64,000 nucleotides of DNA, taken from the NCBI GenBank assembly GCA_025517425.1, contig JAOPJY010000001.1, positions 124,001 through 188,000 of the forward strand. The letters are read 5' to 3'. The position numbers and the translations under genes are program-made. Shown piece after piece: positions 34,789-43,798 of the stretch. The number at the start of each line of letters is the position of its first letter. Position 1 is the stretch's first letter. This stretch comes from Halobacteria archaeon AArc-dxtr1. GTDB taxonomy: Archaea > Halobacteriota > Halobacteria > Halobacteriales > Natrialbaceae. The notes under the pieces were generated by a model, which worked only from the letters and a program-made list of their open reading frames with translations, did not search any database and was not told the DNA's origin.

Positions 34789-34974
34789 GTTCTCCCGACG
34801 TCTACTCGTTCGAACATGGGTTGGGAACGCCGTTATCTATTGCGGTGAGGCGAAACGGACGTACAAGAGATGGGCGTACAAGAGAGAGAGAGACGGACGT
34901 GCAGGTGAACGGACGGATACGTGGTGACGAGCGGTTCGAGGAGGAGAGGGGTTCCCAGACAGTCAACCGAAGAG

Positions 34975-35577
34975 CTACTCGAGTACCGGAACCGGATGGT
35001 CGGTCGTTCGAACCATTCCAGAATCGTACGTGAGGACGCCGAGTTCTCGCATCGCAGGCAGGTGGGAGTGGTGGAGCATCACTTTCGCCTCCCGGGGGTC
35101 GGAGGCATCGGTGCTGCCCAGTAGCGCCAGTTCGGCGGCAATCGTCTCGATTGCACACGAGCCGTTGCGCTCTTCGAGCAAGCTGAGAATCGCCATCCGG
35201 TCGGGATGGACGAGCGCGTCGAGCACTCGATCGCTCGAGGCATCCGAGTCGAGCAGCGCCATCAGCCGCTGGGGTGGGACTGCGCTCTCGTTGGCGAGCG
35301 TCGCTTCCTCGCCGTCCCACTCCACGAGGCCGACATCGTCGAGTTTCGGCAGGTGGGCGTGAACCAGGCTGATCCGAAGCGACTGCTCGTCCGCGCTGTC
35401 GTCTCGGTCGTGTAACTCCCTCGTCAGTTCGTCTACCGAAAGTGGGCACGCAGCCGCGCCGAGAACCTCCAGAAGGTGGAGGCGACGTCGATCGCGGAGC
35501 ACGTCGTAGCACTTCGCCGGGACGGTGTTCAACAGACGTCGAGTGCTGTCTCCGCCGAAGTGAGTATTCGAACTCAT
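34975..35577 (-). CDS. DUF7344 winged-helix regulator
   Basis: A 200-residue protein from ATG 35577. It has two similar winged-helix units: residues about 15-95 (YDVLRDRRRLHLLEVLGAAA, then ISLVHAHLPKLDDVGLVEWD) and about 110-195 (ALVHPDRMAILSLLEERNGS, then VMLHHSHLPAMRELGVLTYD). This duplicated wHTH, with the HLPKL wing signature, is typical of haloarchaeal DUF7344 regulators. DNA targets are unknown; it is not clearly linked to its neighbours. A second DUF7344-type gene is at 61966-62562. Confidence 0.82.
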   Translation of the reverse strand: MSSNTHFGGDSTRRLLNTVPAKCYDVLRDRRRLHLLEVLGAAACPLSVDELTRELHDRDDSADEQSLRISLVHAHLPKLDDVGLVEWDGEEATLANESAVPPQRLMALLDSDASSDRVLDALVHPDRMAILSLLEERNGSCAIETIAAELALLGSTDASDPREAKVMLHHSHLPAMRELGVLTYDSGMVRTTDHPVPVLE

Positions 35578-35749
35578 TATCACCACTGACCCAACCCAAA
35601 GGGATAAACCCGTTTCCAAAACGATTTGGGCGCCGTCGAACGGACCGTCTGGGACGCTGTCGTGTCCGCCACGTCGATGGCGACGCCCCCGGACGATCTC
35701 GGTGGTTCTGTCCGCGGTTTTTTGCTTCCAGAGGCCGTCTAGTGATCAC

Positions 35750-36088
35750 ATGTTACTGGTTCGCGGACGGGTAGGTGAGACCGAACTCACCGGAACGCTC
35801 TACGAACGCGGCGAGCGAACGCCCACGTTCCGCGGAGCACCCGACGAAGACGCCGCCTACGTCTGGATCTGCGACGAGTTCTACGAGGTCGATAGCGGCG
35901 GGACGAGCCAGCTGGTCGACGGCCGCGAGGTGAACGTCGCCTTCGAATCACCCTTCCCGCGTGGGTTTGATACCCGCGAGCAGGCGATCGAGGCGGCCAA
36001 AGAGCACGTCCGCACGCAGTTCGCTCGAATCGGCGTCGATCCCAAGGCGGTCGAAATCGAGGTGGAAACCGGCGAACTCGATCGGTGA
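35750..36088 (+). CDS. DUF7113-like small haloarchaeal protein
   Basis: A 112-residue cytosolic protein from ATG 35750 (MLLVRGRVGETELTGTLYERG). It is acidic and has no transmembrane segment; the middle AAYVWICDEFYEVDSGG and the C-terminal helix REQAIEAAKEHVRTQFARIG are its most structured parts. It matches my memory of DUF7113 members in sequence start and length; function unknown. It is divergent from the DUF7344 regulator (172-base gap) and followed by an NTF2-like membrane protein. Confidence 0.7.
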   Translation: MLLVRGRVGETELTGTLYERGERTPTFRGAPDEDAAYVWICDEFYEVDSGGTSQLVDGREVNVAFESPFPRGFDTREQAIEAAKEHVRTQFARIGVDPKAVEIEVETGELDR

Positions 36089-36188
36089 TCCTCCCGTACA
36101 ACGGGAACACTTGAGATCCAGCCGTCGAGCCATCCGGCGCACGCTCGGGTCCGGAATATTATTATATCAACTATTCCTTCGTGGATTA

Positions 36189-36746
36189 ATGTCTTGCCCT
36201 ACGTCGGAGAACCCAATAGGGAACGCCCTGATGTTCACGTTGGTCGGTGGAACCGTGTCGGTTCTATTTCTCATCGTGACGGTTGCGCTCCCCGGCTCAC
36301 TCGGTGTGGTTATCCTCCCCGTCTGGATCTTCGTTCTGTTGACGGTGCTGTTCGCACAGATCGATCGGATTATCAACGACAAGCTGTCACAGCTCGAGAC
36401 GACGAGCGCGTCCGGCCGTGGGGCTCTCGGATCGGAGCCCGAACCGGCGAGGACTCCGGAGACGGTCGTCGAGCAGTTCTACTCGGCGGTCGCGTCGGGC
36501 GACGACGACGTGCTCCGCTCGCTCTCTGCAGACAGCGGTTCGTGGGGGCACGCGCTCCTGAACGACGAGATCGACGGAATTGGAGTAGCCGACATCGACG
36601 TGCTTCAAGACGAGTCGGAGCCGATTGAGATCCGGGCACGGCTCATCGTAACTGTCGACGGCGTCGACGAGGAGCGAGTCGAATCCGTCGAACTGCGATC
36701 AGAGGGGGGCGAGTGGCGGATCTGGAGCGTGGCACGGTCGGCGTAA
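36189..36746 (+). CDS. Two-helix membrane protein with NTF2-like domain
   Basis: A 185-residue protein from ATG 36189. Residues about 12-57 form two helices (NALMFTLVGGTVSVLFLIVT; LGVVILPVWIFVLLTVLFA). The C-terminal half (TPETVVEQFYSAVASGDDDVLRSL, then VDGVDEERVESVELRSEGGEWRIWSVAR) has the helix-plus-sheet pattern of NTF2/SnoaL-like cone domains, which often serve as lipocalin-like or scaffold domains. No catalytic residue is evident. AT-rich ATTATTATATC at 36158-36168 is a plausible TATA region. Confidence 0.75.
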   Translation: MSCPTSENPIGNALMFTLVGGTVSVLFLIVTVALPGSLGVVILPVWIFVLLTVLFAQIDRIINDKLSQLETTSASGRGALGSEPEPARTPETVVEQFYSAVASGDDDVLRSLSADSGSWGHALLNDEIDGIGVADIDVLQDESEPIEIRARLIVTVDGVDEERVESVELRSEGGEWRIWSVARSA

Positions 36747-36793
36747 CGTACGACAACGACCCCCGCACACCGATCTCCTGTATCTCGCCGCCC

Positions 36794-38062
36794 TCACGCG
36801 TACTCCTCGTTCCAGCGGTGGTCGTCGTAGGTCCGATCCTGTTCTGTGTCGAACTCGGTCTCCAGTCGGTCGCGAAGCGATGCCTTCTCTGCGGCGCTGA
36901 TCCGGGCCAGCTCGTCGGCTTTCTCGATGATCGTCGGCGGTCCGTGGGCGGTGGCCACCTCGGCTAACAGCTGCCGAGCGAGGCGCTCTCGCCGGTCGGC
37001 GTCTCGCGTGAACGCGTACGGTGCCTCAACTCGGTAGACGAGGTCGTCGCGCGGATCGTAGATGACGAAGAAGGTGACCTCGTACGCGGCTGGCTCCAGT
37101 TTGCGCTCGATTCCCAGGGCGTCCCCGTCGACCGAGAGCGGTCGGTCGACCCCACCCCGCGACCGGAACCAGTTGGTGTACGACAGCGCCGACGTCTCTC
37201 GCTCCCAGCGCGTTCCCTCGACGTCGTCGACGTACGATCCCCGCTCTAAGACGCGCGAGAAGAACGCCGAATCGTCTGTCCACGGGGCGTCCTCAGCGCC
37301 TCTGACCGCCCGGGTGATCACCTTCGTCGCGGGGTTCTTAACGAATCCGACGAGGGGAACGTCGCGCTCGACGAATCGCTCGACGAGTCGGACGTAGTTC
37401 TCGACGACTGTCTTCGGTTGGGGCTCCTCGTGGAGCACCCGTTCTAACGAGGGGTGGAGGTCCTCCCACCGGAGCAGTCCGCGCGGGTACAGCGGCCCAT
37501 CTAAGACGAGCAGATCGGCGACGCGGTCGGCGTTCTCCAGGGCGTGGCGACTCTCTGCCAGATACAGCGCCAGCGCGTGGACGACGCCCTCGGCGAACCG
37601 ATCGACGCGAGGAATCTTGATCGCCCGGCGGTGGCTCTCCCCCTCGTCGAACGGTTCCCACCCCTCACGATTGATCCGGGTCGTCGGATCGTTCGAGTGG
37701 ACGGACATCACCACGCTACGCGAGCGGTGGAGGTCGAGGTCGCTGGGTGTCGCGCTCATCGCGGCCTGGGCGATGTCGATCACCAGCCCGTTTCGGAACG
37801 TCGTCGGGTTGATCGTCCCTGCGTCGAGGCCGTTGACGGTCGGAAACGGCCGCTCACAGAGGGCGACGGACTCGCAGTTGACCAGTCGGCGCGAGCGCTC
37901 GCCCAGCGGTTCGAGGATCGTTCGCCCGTCGTCGCGCAGTGGCTCGAGACGCGACTTCCAGACAGTCTCGGCAAACGACCGGTGGTCGCGCTCGTCGGCG
38001 CCCGGATCGATCCGTCTGGCGAGGCCCGCGATGCCGTCGAAGTGGACCGGATCGAGAGTCAT
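36794..38062 (-). CDS. nurA: NurA nuclease
   Basis: A 422-residue NurA-domain protein from ATG 38062 (MTLDPVHFDG). NurA is a Mn2+-dependent 5'-3' nuclease acting with HerA in end resection. Catalytic-type motifs are D80 in VNGLDAGTINP, the second acidic site in DLLVLDGPLYPRGLL near residue 185, and a C-terminal His/Asp region (TFFVIYDPRDDLVYRVE). The partner herA is at 32086-33966 on the same strand, with four unrelated-looking genes between. Confidence 0.88.
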   Translation of the reverse strand: MTLDPVHFDGIAGLARRIDPGADERDHRSFAETVWKSRLEPLRDDGRTILEPLGERSRRLVNCESVALCERPFPTVNGLDAGTINPTTFRNGLVIDIAQAAMSATPSDLDLHRSRSVVMSVHSNDPTTRINREGWEPFDEGESHRRAIKIPRVDRFAEGVVHALALYLAESRHALENADRVADLLVLDGPLYPRGLLRWEDLHPSLERVLHEEPQPKTVVENYVRLVERFVERDVPLVGFVKNPATKVITRAVRGAEDAPWTDDSAFFSRVLERGSYVDDVEGTRWERETSALSYTNWFRSRGGVDRPLSVDGDALGIERKLEPAAYEVTFFVIYDPRDDLVYRVEAPYAFTRDADRRERLARQLLAEVATAHGPPTIIEKADELARISAAEKASLRDRLETEFDTEQDRTYDDHRWNEEYA

Positions 38063-38167
38063 AGCCGTCACCTCCGAGGCCATCCCCAAATAGCTCGCGG
38101 TCGTGACCGTCACGCCGGCACGAATTCGAACGACAGCTAGTTACGTTCCGACTGTTTCGACCCCCAC

Positions 38168-39694
38168 ATGAAGGCGGCACTGATCGTCCTCGACGGCTGG
38201 GGAATCGGCAACGACGCCGGCGGCAGGGACGCGGTCCGGGCGGCCGAAACGCCGACCGTCGACCGGCTCTCGTCGGTCGGCGCGGCCGGTACGCTCGAGG
38301 TAGCGGGCCGGCGAGTCGGCCTCCCCGACGGACAGATGGGAAACAGTGAGGTTGGCCACCTGAATATCGGCGCCGGACGGGTCGTCTACCAGGAGTACAC
38401 TCGGATCGCAGACGCGATCGACGACGGCTCCTTCCGCGAGAACGACGCGATCGAGGCGGCGTTTGCGCACGCGAAAGACAACCACGGCCAGGTGCACTTC
38501 GTCGGCCTCGTCAGCGACGGCGGCGTCCACTCGGACCACGAGCACCTCCACGCGCTAATCGAGCTCGCCGCAGATCGGGACATCGACGCCGTCACGCACG
38601 CAATCACGGACGGTCGAGACACCTCTCCGACGGGCGGCCGCGAGTACCTCGCGGAACTCGAGGGCGTGATCGACGAGCACGGCACTGGCGGCGTCGCGAC
38701 CGTCACCGGGCGCTACTACGCGATGGACCGCGACCAGAACTGGGGGCGGACGAACCGAGCCTACGACGCAATGGTGAACCGCGAGGCCGAGTACGAGGCT
38801 CAGTCGGCGCTGGCGGCCGTCGAGGAGTCGTACGATCGCGGCGAGACCGACGAGTTCGTCGAGCCGACGCTCGTGTCGGACCAGCCCGCGCTACAAGACG
38901 GCGATTCGGTCGTCTGGTTTAACTTCCGATCGGACCGCGCTCGACAGCTGACCCGGATGCTCGCCGATATCCGTTCGGCGGACTGGGAGCCCGAAATCGA
39001 GACGAGCCCGCCGGCCGTCGAGGTCGTCGCGCTGACCCAGTACGACGAGACGTTCGATATCCCGGTCGCGTTCCCGCCGAACCAGCCCGAGCAGGTCCTC
39101 GGTGAGGTGCTCGCCGACGCCGGGCTCACCCAGCTCCGGATCGCCGAGTCCGAGAAGTATGCCCACGTCACCTACTTCCTGAACGGCGGTCGAGAGGTCG
39201 CCTTCGAGGGCGAGCGCCGCGAAATCGTCGAGAGCCCGGACGTGCCGACCTACGACGCCACGCCCGAAATGAGCGCCCCGGAGGTCACCGATACCGCCAT
39301 CGATACGATCGAATCTGACGACCCGGACGTGCTCATCCTGAACTACGCCAACCCCGATATGGTCGGCCACACTGGCGACTTCGACGCCGCGGTGCAGGCG
39401 GTCGAGGCCGTCGACGCACAGCTCGCCCGTCTCCTGGCGACGCTCGCGGCCCACGATTCCCACGTCCTCGTTACGGCCGACCACGGTAACGCCGACGATA
39501 TGGGGACCGAAGCCGACCCGCACACGGCACACACCTACAATCCCGTCCCGTTCGTCTATGCCAGTCCTGACGGCACCGGGGCCGGCCGTTCGGTCCGCGA
39601 CGGTGGGACGCTGGCCGACATCGCACCCACGCTGCTCGAACTGATCGACGTCGACCAGCCACCGGAGATGACCGGCGAGCCGCTGCTGGAGTAA
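38168..39694 (+). CDS. gpmI: 2,3-bisphosphoglycerate-independent phosphoglycerate mutase
   Basis: A 508-residue two-domain metalloenzyme interconverting 3- and 2-phosphoglycerate. Markers: LIVLDGWGIG (first metal Asp), the phosphoserine loop PDGQMGNSEVGHLNIGAG, HALIELAADRD with DGRDTSPTGG, YAMDRDQNW, and the C-terminal metal sites NYANPDMVGHTGDF and TADHGNADDMG. Length is that of the bacterial-type enzyme. It serves glycolysis downstream of the Entner-Doudoroff enzymes encoded near 7-10 kb. Divergent from nurA. Confidence 0.95.
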   Translation: MKAALIVLDGWGIGNDAGGRDAVRAAETPTVDRLSSVGAAGTLEVAGRRVGLPDGQMGNSEVGHLNIGAGRVVYQEYTRIADAIDDGSFRENDAIEAAFAHAKDNHGQVHFVGLVSDGGVHSDHEHLHALIELAADRDIDAVTHAITDGRDTSPTGGREYLAELEGVIDEHGTGGVATVTGRYYAMDRDQNWGRTNRAYDAMVNREAEYEAQSALAAVEESYDRGETDEFVEPTLVSDQPALQDGDSVVWFNFRSDRARQLTRMLADIRSADWEPEIETSPPAVEVVALTQYDETFDIPVAFPPNQPEQVLGEVLADAGLTQLRIAESEKYAHVTYFLNGGREVAFEGERREIVESPDVPTYDATPEMSAPEVTDTAIDTIESDDPDVLILNYANPDMVGHTGDFDAAVQAVEAVDAQLARLLATLAAHDSHVLVTADHGNADDMGTEADPHTAHTYNPVPFVYASPDGTGAGRSVRDGGTLADIAPTLLELIDVDQPPEMTGEPLLE

Positions 39695-39798
39695 GCGGCG
39701 TCTCAGAGTAGCCGAATCCCGAAGACTGAATCTCCCGAGACGAAGGGCTAACTCGGAGCTGTCCCTACATACAGCCACGTGGGAACAGGAACGTAGAG

Positions 39799-39810
39799 TT
39801 ATAATATTTG
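39799..39810 (+). promoter_or_regulatory. TATA box of the small membrane protein gene
   Basis: TTATAATATTTG is centred about 25 bases before the ATG at 39829, the spacing expected for a leaderless haloarchaeal transcript. It supports choosing 39829 rather than the in-frame ATG at 39808, which overlaps the box. Confidence 0.6.
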
Positions 39811-39828
39811 GAGCAAAAATACCCCCGT

Positions 39829-39996
39829 ATGAGCCAGCACGAATCCCTGATGGCCGAAGAGGACGAAGAATTCATCCGCCCAATCATGTACCTCATGATC
39901 GTTTGGATTCTTGTCGTGGTAGTGGCCGGCGTCGCACTCGTCCTCCTCCGTGATCCCTTCGCGAGCCTCTTCGCGCTGTCGGCGGTCGGATTCTGA
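39829..39996 (+). CDS. Small single-pass membrane protein
   Basis: A 55-residue protein (MSQHESLMAEEDEEF start). It has an acidic N-terminus, then one or two tightly spaced hydrophobic helices (PIMYLMIVWILVVVVAGVALVLL and a short C-terminal ASLFALSAVGF). It is preceded by a good TATA box and followed by metY after 81 bases. It belongs to the large class of haloarchaeal microproteins; no function is assigned. Confidence 0.6.
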   Translation: MSQHESLMAEEDEEFIRPIMYLMIVWILVVVVAGVALVLLRDPFASLFALSAVGF

Positions 39997-40077
39997 GCTG
40001 CGGTCGGGCTCGGGGCTGTAGACTCGCTCTCGAACGTCGATAGGATTATTGGGTCGTTGTGATAACGTCACCCACGT

Positions 40078-41364
40078 ATGAGTGAGAACCCAGACAGCCG
40101 CGAGTTTGCGACGAACAGCGTCCACGCGGGACAGAAACCGGATCCGACCACTGGCGCACGGGCGCCGCCGATCTACCAGACGACGTCCTACGTCTTCGAC
40201 GACACCGACCACGCGGCCGACCTGTTCGGCCTGCGCGAGTTCGGCAACATCTACTCACGGATCATGAACCCGACGAACGCGATGTTAGAAGAGCGCATCG
40301 CGACCCTCGAGGGCGGCGTCGGCGCACTCGCGACCTCCTCGGGGATGGCCGCATTCGACCTCGCGACGTTCATCCTCTGTGAGGCCGGCGACAACATCGT
40401 CTCTGCCTCCTCGCTGTACGGCGGCACCTATACCTATCTTACCCACACCGTCGAGAAACGTGGCGTCGAGACCAAATTCGTCGACACGCTCGACTACGAC
40501 GCCTACGAGGAGGCGATCGACGACGACACATCCTTCGTCCACTTAGAGACGATCGGCAACCCGGCACTCGACACGCCCGACATCCAGCGCGTCGCCGACA
40601 TCGCTCACGAGAACGACGTTCCACTGATGGTCGACAATACCTTCGCCACGCCGCATCTGTGTCGACCGATCGAACACGGCGCGGACATCGTCTGGAACTC
40701 CACGACGAAGTGGCTCACCGGCTCGGGATCGACCGTCGGCGGCGTCCTGATCGACGGCGGCACCTTCCCGTGGGACGAGGGCGACTATCCCGAACTCACC
40801 GAAGACAATCCGGCCTACCACGGCGTCAACTTCTACGAAACCTTCGGCGAGCAGGCGTTTGCCATCGCCGCCCGGACGCGCGGACTGCGCGACCTGGGCA
40901 ACCAGCAGGCGCCGTTTGACGCCTGGACGACTCTCCAGAAACTCGAGTCGCTGCCGCTGCGGATGGACCGCCACTGTGAAAACGCCGAGATCGTTGCCGA
41001 GTACTTAGACGACCACCCCGACGTCTCCTGGATCAACTACCCCGGACTCGAGAGCCACGAAACCCACGACAACGCAAGCGAGTACTTAGACGGTGGGTAC
41101 GGGAGCATGATCACGTTCGGACTCGAGGGCGGCTACGACGCGGCCGAGACCGTCTGCAACGAGGTCGAACTGTTCAGCCTGCTGGCGAACGTCGGCGACG
41201 CCAAATCGCTGATCATCCATCCGGCAAGCACCACTCACCAGCAGCTCACGGACGAGGAACAAGCCGCAAGCGGCGTTACCGACGACCTGATCCGCCTCTC
41301 GATCGGCATCGAAGATCCCGAGGACATCCTCGCGGATCTGGACCAAGCGATTTCGGCCGCCTGA
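40078..41364 (+). CDS. metY: O-acetylhomoserine aminocarboxypropyltransferase
   Basis: A 428-residue PLP enzyme of the Cys/Met metabolism family that makes homocysteine from O-acetylhomoserine and sulfide (cysteine synthase activity is possible). Motifs: SVHAGQKPDPTTGARAPPIY, GNIYSRIMNPT, MVDNTFATPHLCRPIEHGAD, the PLP lysine in NSTTKWLTGSGSTVGG, and LIIHPASTTH. The length above 420 with the segment HGVNFYETFGEQAFAI separates MetY from cystathionine gamma-synthase. metX, often its neighbour, is not here. Confidence 0.92.
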   Translation: MSENPDSREFATNSVHAGQKPDPTTGARAPPIYQTTSYVFDDTDHAADLFGLREFGNIYSRIMNPTNAMLEERIATLEGGVGALATSSGMAAFDLATFILCEAGDNIVSASSLYGGTYTYLTHTVEKRGVETKFVDTLDYDAYEEAIDDDTSFVHLETIGNPALDTPDIQRVADIAHENDVPLMVDNTFATPHLCRPIEHGADIVWNSTTKWLTGSGSTVGGVLIDGGTFPWDEGDYPELTEDNPAYHGVNFYETFGEQAFAIAARTRGLRDLGNQQAPFDAWTTLQKLESLPLRMDRHCENAEIVAEYLDDHPDVSWINYPGLESHETHDNASEYLDGGYGSMITFGLEGGYDAAETVCNEVELFSLLANVGDAKSLIIHPASTTHQQLTDEEQAASGVTDDLIRLSIGIEDPEDILADLDQAISAA

Positions 41365-41448
41365 TCGGCGGCTGCCCGCGCTGGCGATCGGTGCACTGCG
41401 TCGCAGATCGCCCTCGTCGTTAAGGGCTCTGAGAATGTTGGTCCGCAT

Positions 41449-41838
41449 ATGCCCACCGGGCTCCTCTCGGCGGACGCAGTAGATCAGATCGTCACCACCG
41501 CCCGTACCGCGATCGGCGACGACGTACGCTCCGTGACGTACTTTACGAAAGACGACTACGAGCAGCTGTACCTCCGGGACGATCTGGCACGCGACGCCGA
41601 TCTCTCGACGTTTATCGGCCACGAGTGGCGCGGCTTCCAGATCGCACAGGCTGCCTACGGCGATTCGGAACTGGGCGACTACAACTACACCGTTCGCGTC
41701 TTCGATAACGGCTTTCTCGTCCGGATCACCAGCGACCGCGAAGGTGTGTTCATCACGACGGACGGCTTTACCCTCTCGCGGTTCGAGGAGGTCGCGGCCG
41801 CACTGGGGCCGTTCCTAGAGAAGCGAGCGATGGACTGA
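41449..41838 (+). CDS. Small haloarchaeal protein (DUF7522-like)
   Basis: A 129-residue cytosolic protein with an alpha/beta look: DAVDQIVTTARTAIGDDVRS, then VTYFTKDDYEQLYLRDDL, FIGHEWRGFQIAQAAYGDSE and YTVRVFDNGFLVRITSDREG. The pattern recurs as single-domain proteins in haloarchaea and I believe it corresponds to DUF7522; the name is from memory. There is no signal peptide and no metal motif. It follows metY by 84 bases on the same strand but probably has its own promoter. Confidence 0.7.
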   Translation: MPTGLLSADAVDQIVTTARTAIGDDVRSVTYFTKDDYEQLYLRDDLARDADLSTFIGHEWRGFQIAQAAYGDSELGDYNYTVRVFDNGFLVRITSDREGVFITTDGFTLSRFEEVAAALGPFLEKRAMD

Positions 41839-41845
41839 GACGCGA

Positions 41846-41998
41846 TCAGGAATCAGAGTTGCGGGTTGTGTGCGAGTTTTCGTCGCTCCGATCGCGGTCC
41901 GTCCGCGGCCCGATCGGCAGCCCAGAGCCGTCCGCGTCGTCGATACCCAGCAGGCGCGCAAACCGACGTCTATCCGCCTCGTGTCTATCAAGACTCAT
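41846..41998 (-). CDS. Possible 50-residue basic/acidic small protein
   Basis: From ATG 41998 the frame gives MSLDRHEADRRRFARLLGID followed by a disordered Asp/Arg/Ser tail. The start looks like a conserved haloarchaeal microprotein, but I have no family for it, and the frame could continue upstream to 42118. It lies between two plus-strand genes and is antisense to neither. Kept as a low-confidence gene. Confidence 0.4.
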   Translation of the reverse strand: MSLDRHEADRRRFARLLGIDDADGSGLPIGPRTDRDRSDENSHTTRNSDS

Positions 41999-42164
41999 GC
42001 CGGCTACGGATGGCGACGCCCCTTGTAGTAATGGACCTCGTTTGCCCGAGAAATCCGGCACTTCCTGTCGAAACGGTTCGAAAGCCGACTGGAACGAGTC
42101 GGGAAACGAGTGATCCACCTCGACAGCGTAACATCCTTGCCCAGGACGTGCCTCCAGTTCGACG

Positions 42165-42671
42165 ATGACCGATCAGCTCAATCCCGTTGAACGCGCTCTC
42201 GACGCCCACGATGCATTCGAGCGCACCGACGCGGGGTACGATCTCCGTACGACCGTCTTCGAGACGACCGTTGCGCCAGCCAACACAGGGGAGTCGGCGC
42301 TCTCCGTTACCGTCTCCCTGCCAAGCTTGTCGGCCGCGACGGTCGACGACGTCGCACCAGTCGTCGCAGACGACTGGTTCGAGACGCTCGAACGACGGCT
42401 CGCGGACGTGTTTTCGGTCGCGAGTCCGGTAGCACACGACGAACCGACGCTCGAACGTCAGGACGACGAGGTGCGCGTCCGACTAACCTACACCGCGTCC
42501 GGGCCAGCGAGCGGTGTTTCCGACGCAAAAGCGCTGATCGAGTACGTCGAAGGGACGTACGCACAGGGAGTAATACCGGGTTACGAGTACCGCGGCCCCG
42601 CCGAAACGCTGCTAGCTAACGCGAAAAACCGTGGCAACGAACGTGCCGGCGACACCGGACCGCAGCCCTGA
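42165..42671 (+). CDS. DUF5813 family protein
   Basis: A 168-residue acidic cytosolic protein. It matches the DUF5813 pattern as I know it: VERALDAHDAFERTDAGYDL, TTVFETTVAP, LSVTVSLPSLSAATVDDVAP, DDWFETLERRLADVF and the C-terminal YVEGTYAQGVIPGYEYRGPA. The function is unknown. It is convergent with the RAM-TrkA operon (54-base gap). Confidence 0.82.
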   Translation: MTDQLNPVERALDAHDAFERTDAGYDLRTTVFETTVAPANTGESALSVTVSLPSLSAATVDDVAPVVADDWFETLERRLADVFSVASPVAHDEPTLERQDDEVRVRLTYTASGPASGVSDAKALIEYVEGTYAQGVIPGYEYRGPAETLLANAKNRGNERAGDTGPQP

Positions 42672-42725
42672 TCACCACTGTGAGATGGTATTCCAGCGGT
42701 CCAGAGCGTAGTGTCTCGCGACCGC

Positions 42726-42956
42726 TCAATCCATCGCGATATACGTCTGCGTATCTTCGACGCCGGAGATACCCTGAACGTGCGTCGCCGCGATCTCCTT
42801 GACTGCAGCAGGGGTCTCGACGGTCGCTTTCGCGATGATGTCGACGTCGCCCGCGACGATGTGTGCGCTATCAACACCATCGACTTCCTCGATGTTGGTT
42901 CGGAGCCGATCTGCTTCTCCTGTGTTCGCCTTGACCATGATGAATGCGGTAACCAT
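42726..42956 (-). CDS. Stand-alone Lrp/AsnC RAM-domain protein (first copy)
   Basis: A 76-residue protein made only of the RAM ligand-binding fold of Lrp/AsnC regulators: MVTAFIMVKANTGEADRL, HIVAGDVDIIAK and the end TQTYIAMD. There is no DNA-binding domain. Its ATG overlaps the TGA of trkA by one base, so the two are translated together. Such stand-alone RAM proteins form oligomers that bind amino acids or other ligands; here it may tune TrkA, but that is inferred from the operon. A paralogue is at 43799-44029. Confidence 0.88.
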   Translation of the reverse strand: MVTAFIMVKANTGEADRLRTNIEEVDGVDSAHIVAGDVDIIAKATVETPAAVKEIAATHVQGISGVEDTQTYIAMD

Positions 42957-43675
42957 CAGTTGACACCTCCCGTATTGACGTCCGTGTTTGGAACCGTCGC
43001 GGTCGAGCCCCGCTCGTTGGCCGTGCCGACGAGGATCTGGCGGACGTCGTTCAACACCGCGAAGTCCGCAAGCACGACGACCCGGTCGCCGGGTTCGAGC
43101 GATTCGTCATCGGTTGGAATTTCGAGTGCGCTGTCGTGCTTGCCGAACGCCAGAATTCTGGCGTCGGCCGGCAGCTCCAGCTCACTGATCGCGTACCCGT
43201 TTATTGGTGCCTCCTCGGTCACGGTCAGCTCGACGACCTGGAGGTGCTGTGCGATGTCGGCGATCGCTCGAATCGTGCCGCCGAGCATTGCGTTTTTCGC
43301 CCCGATGGCGCCCAGTCGTTCGGGATAAATCACCTCGTCGACGACGTCTGCGTACTTGCGGTAGATCTCCTCGCGGTACCCTTCGTCGATGCGAAGCACC
43401 GTTCGACAGCCGTGGTGGTTCGCGATCAGACACGCCGAGAAGTTTGTGTTCAGATCGCCGGTGAGCGCACCCAGTGCGTCGGCGCCGCTGATCCCGGCCT
43501 CCGCGAGCACCGACTCCGTGGCGCCGTCACCATGAACGACCGTAAACCCCTGATTACGGGCTCGTCGGACCAGCGTCTCATCGCGCTCGATCACCGTCAC
43601 CTCGTGGTCTTCCTCGCGCAACACGCGAGCGGTGCGCAGACCGACCCGTCCTGCCCCAAGTATCACGAACCGCAT
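42956..43675 (-). CDS. trkA: TrkA potassium uptake regulatory protein
   Basis: A 239-residue cytosolic subunit with a Rossmann TrkA-N domain (FVILGAGRVGLRTARVL at the start; acidic ribose-binding VIERDE) and a C-terminal TrkA-C domain (LTVTEEAPINGYAISELELP). It binds NAD(H) or ATP/ADP and controls a Trk/Ktr K+ channel subunit, none of which is encoded in the window. One-base overlap with the downstream RAM gene shows coupling. Confidence 0.92.
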   Translation of the reverse strand: MRFVILGAGRVGLRTARVLREEDHEVTVIERDETLVRRARNQGFTVVHGDGATESVLAEAGISGADALGALTGDLNTNFSACLIANHHGCRTVLRIDEGYREEIYRKYADVVDEVIYPERLGAIGAKNAMLGGTIRAIADIAQHLQVVELTVTEEAPINGYAISELELPADARILAFGKHDSALEIPTDDESLEPGDRVVVLADFAVLNDVRQILVGTANERGSTATVPNTDVNTGGVN

Positions 43676-43798
43676 GCCCGGGGATACGGCCGCCCTGGCT
43701 AATAAGCTTGCCCCATGTTACCGTGTATACGCCCCGCCCTGATCGGATCGACCGGGCAAACGCTTTAGTCATGATACTGCGTACCATAGGGGAGAGCG

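Noticed and set aside
34860-34894. Repeated CGTACAAGAGA and an AG dinucleotide run
   Set aside because: Short simple-sequence slippage upstream of the cohesin gene; no symmetry or regulatory pattern.
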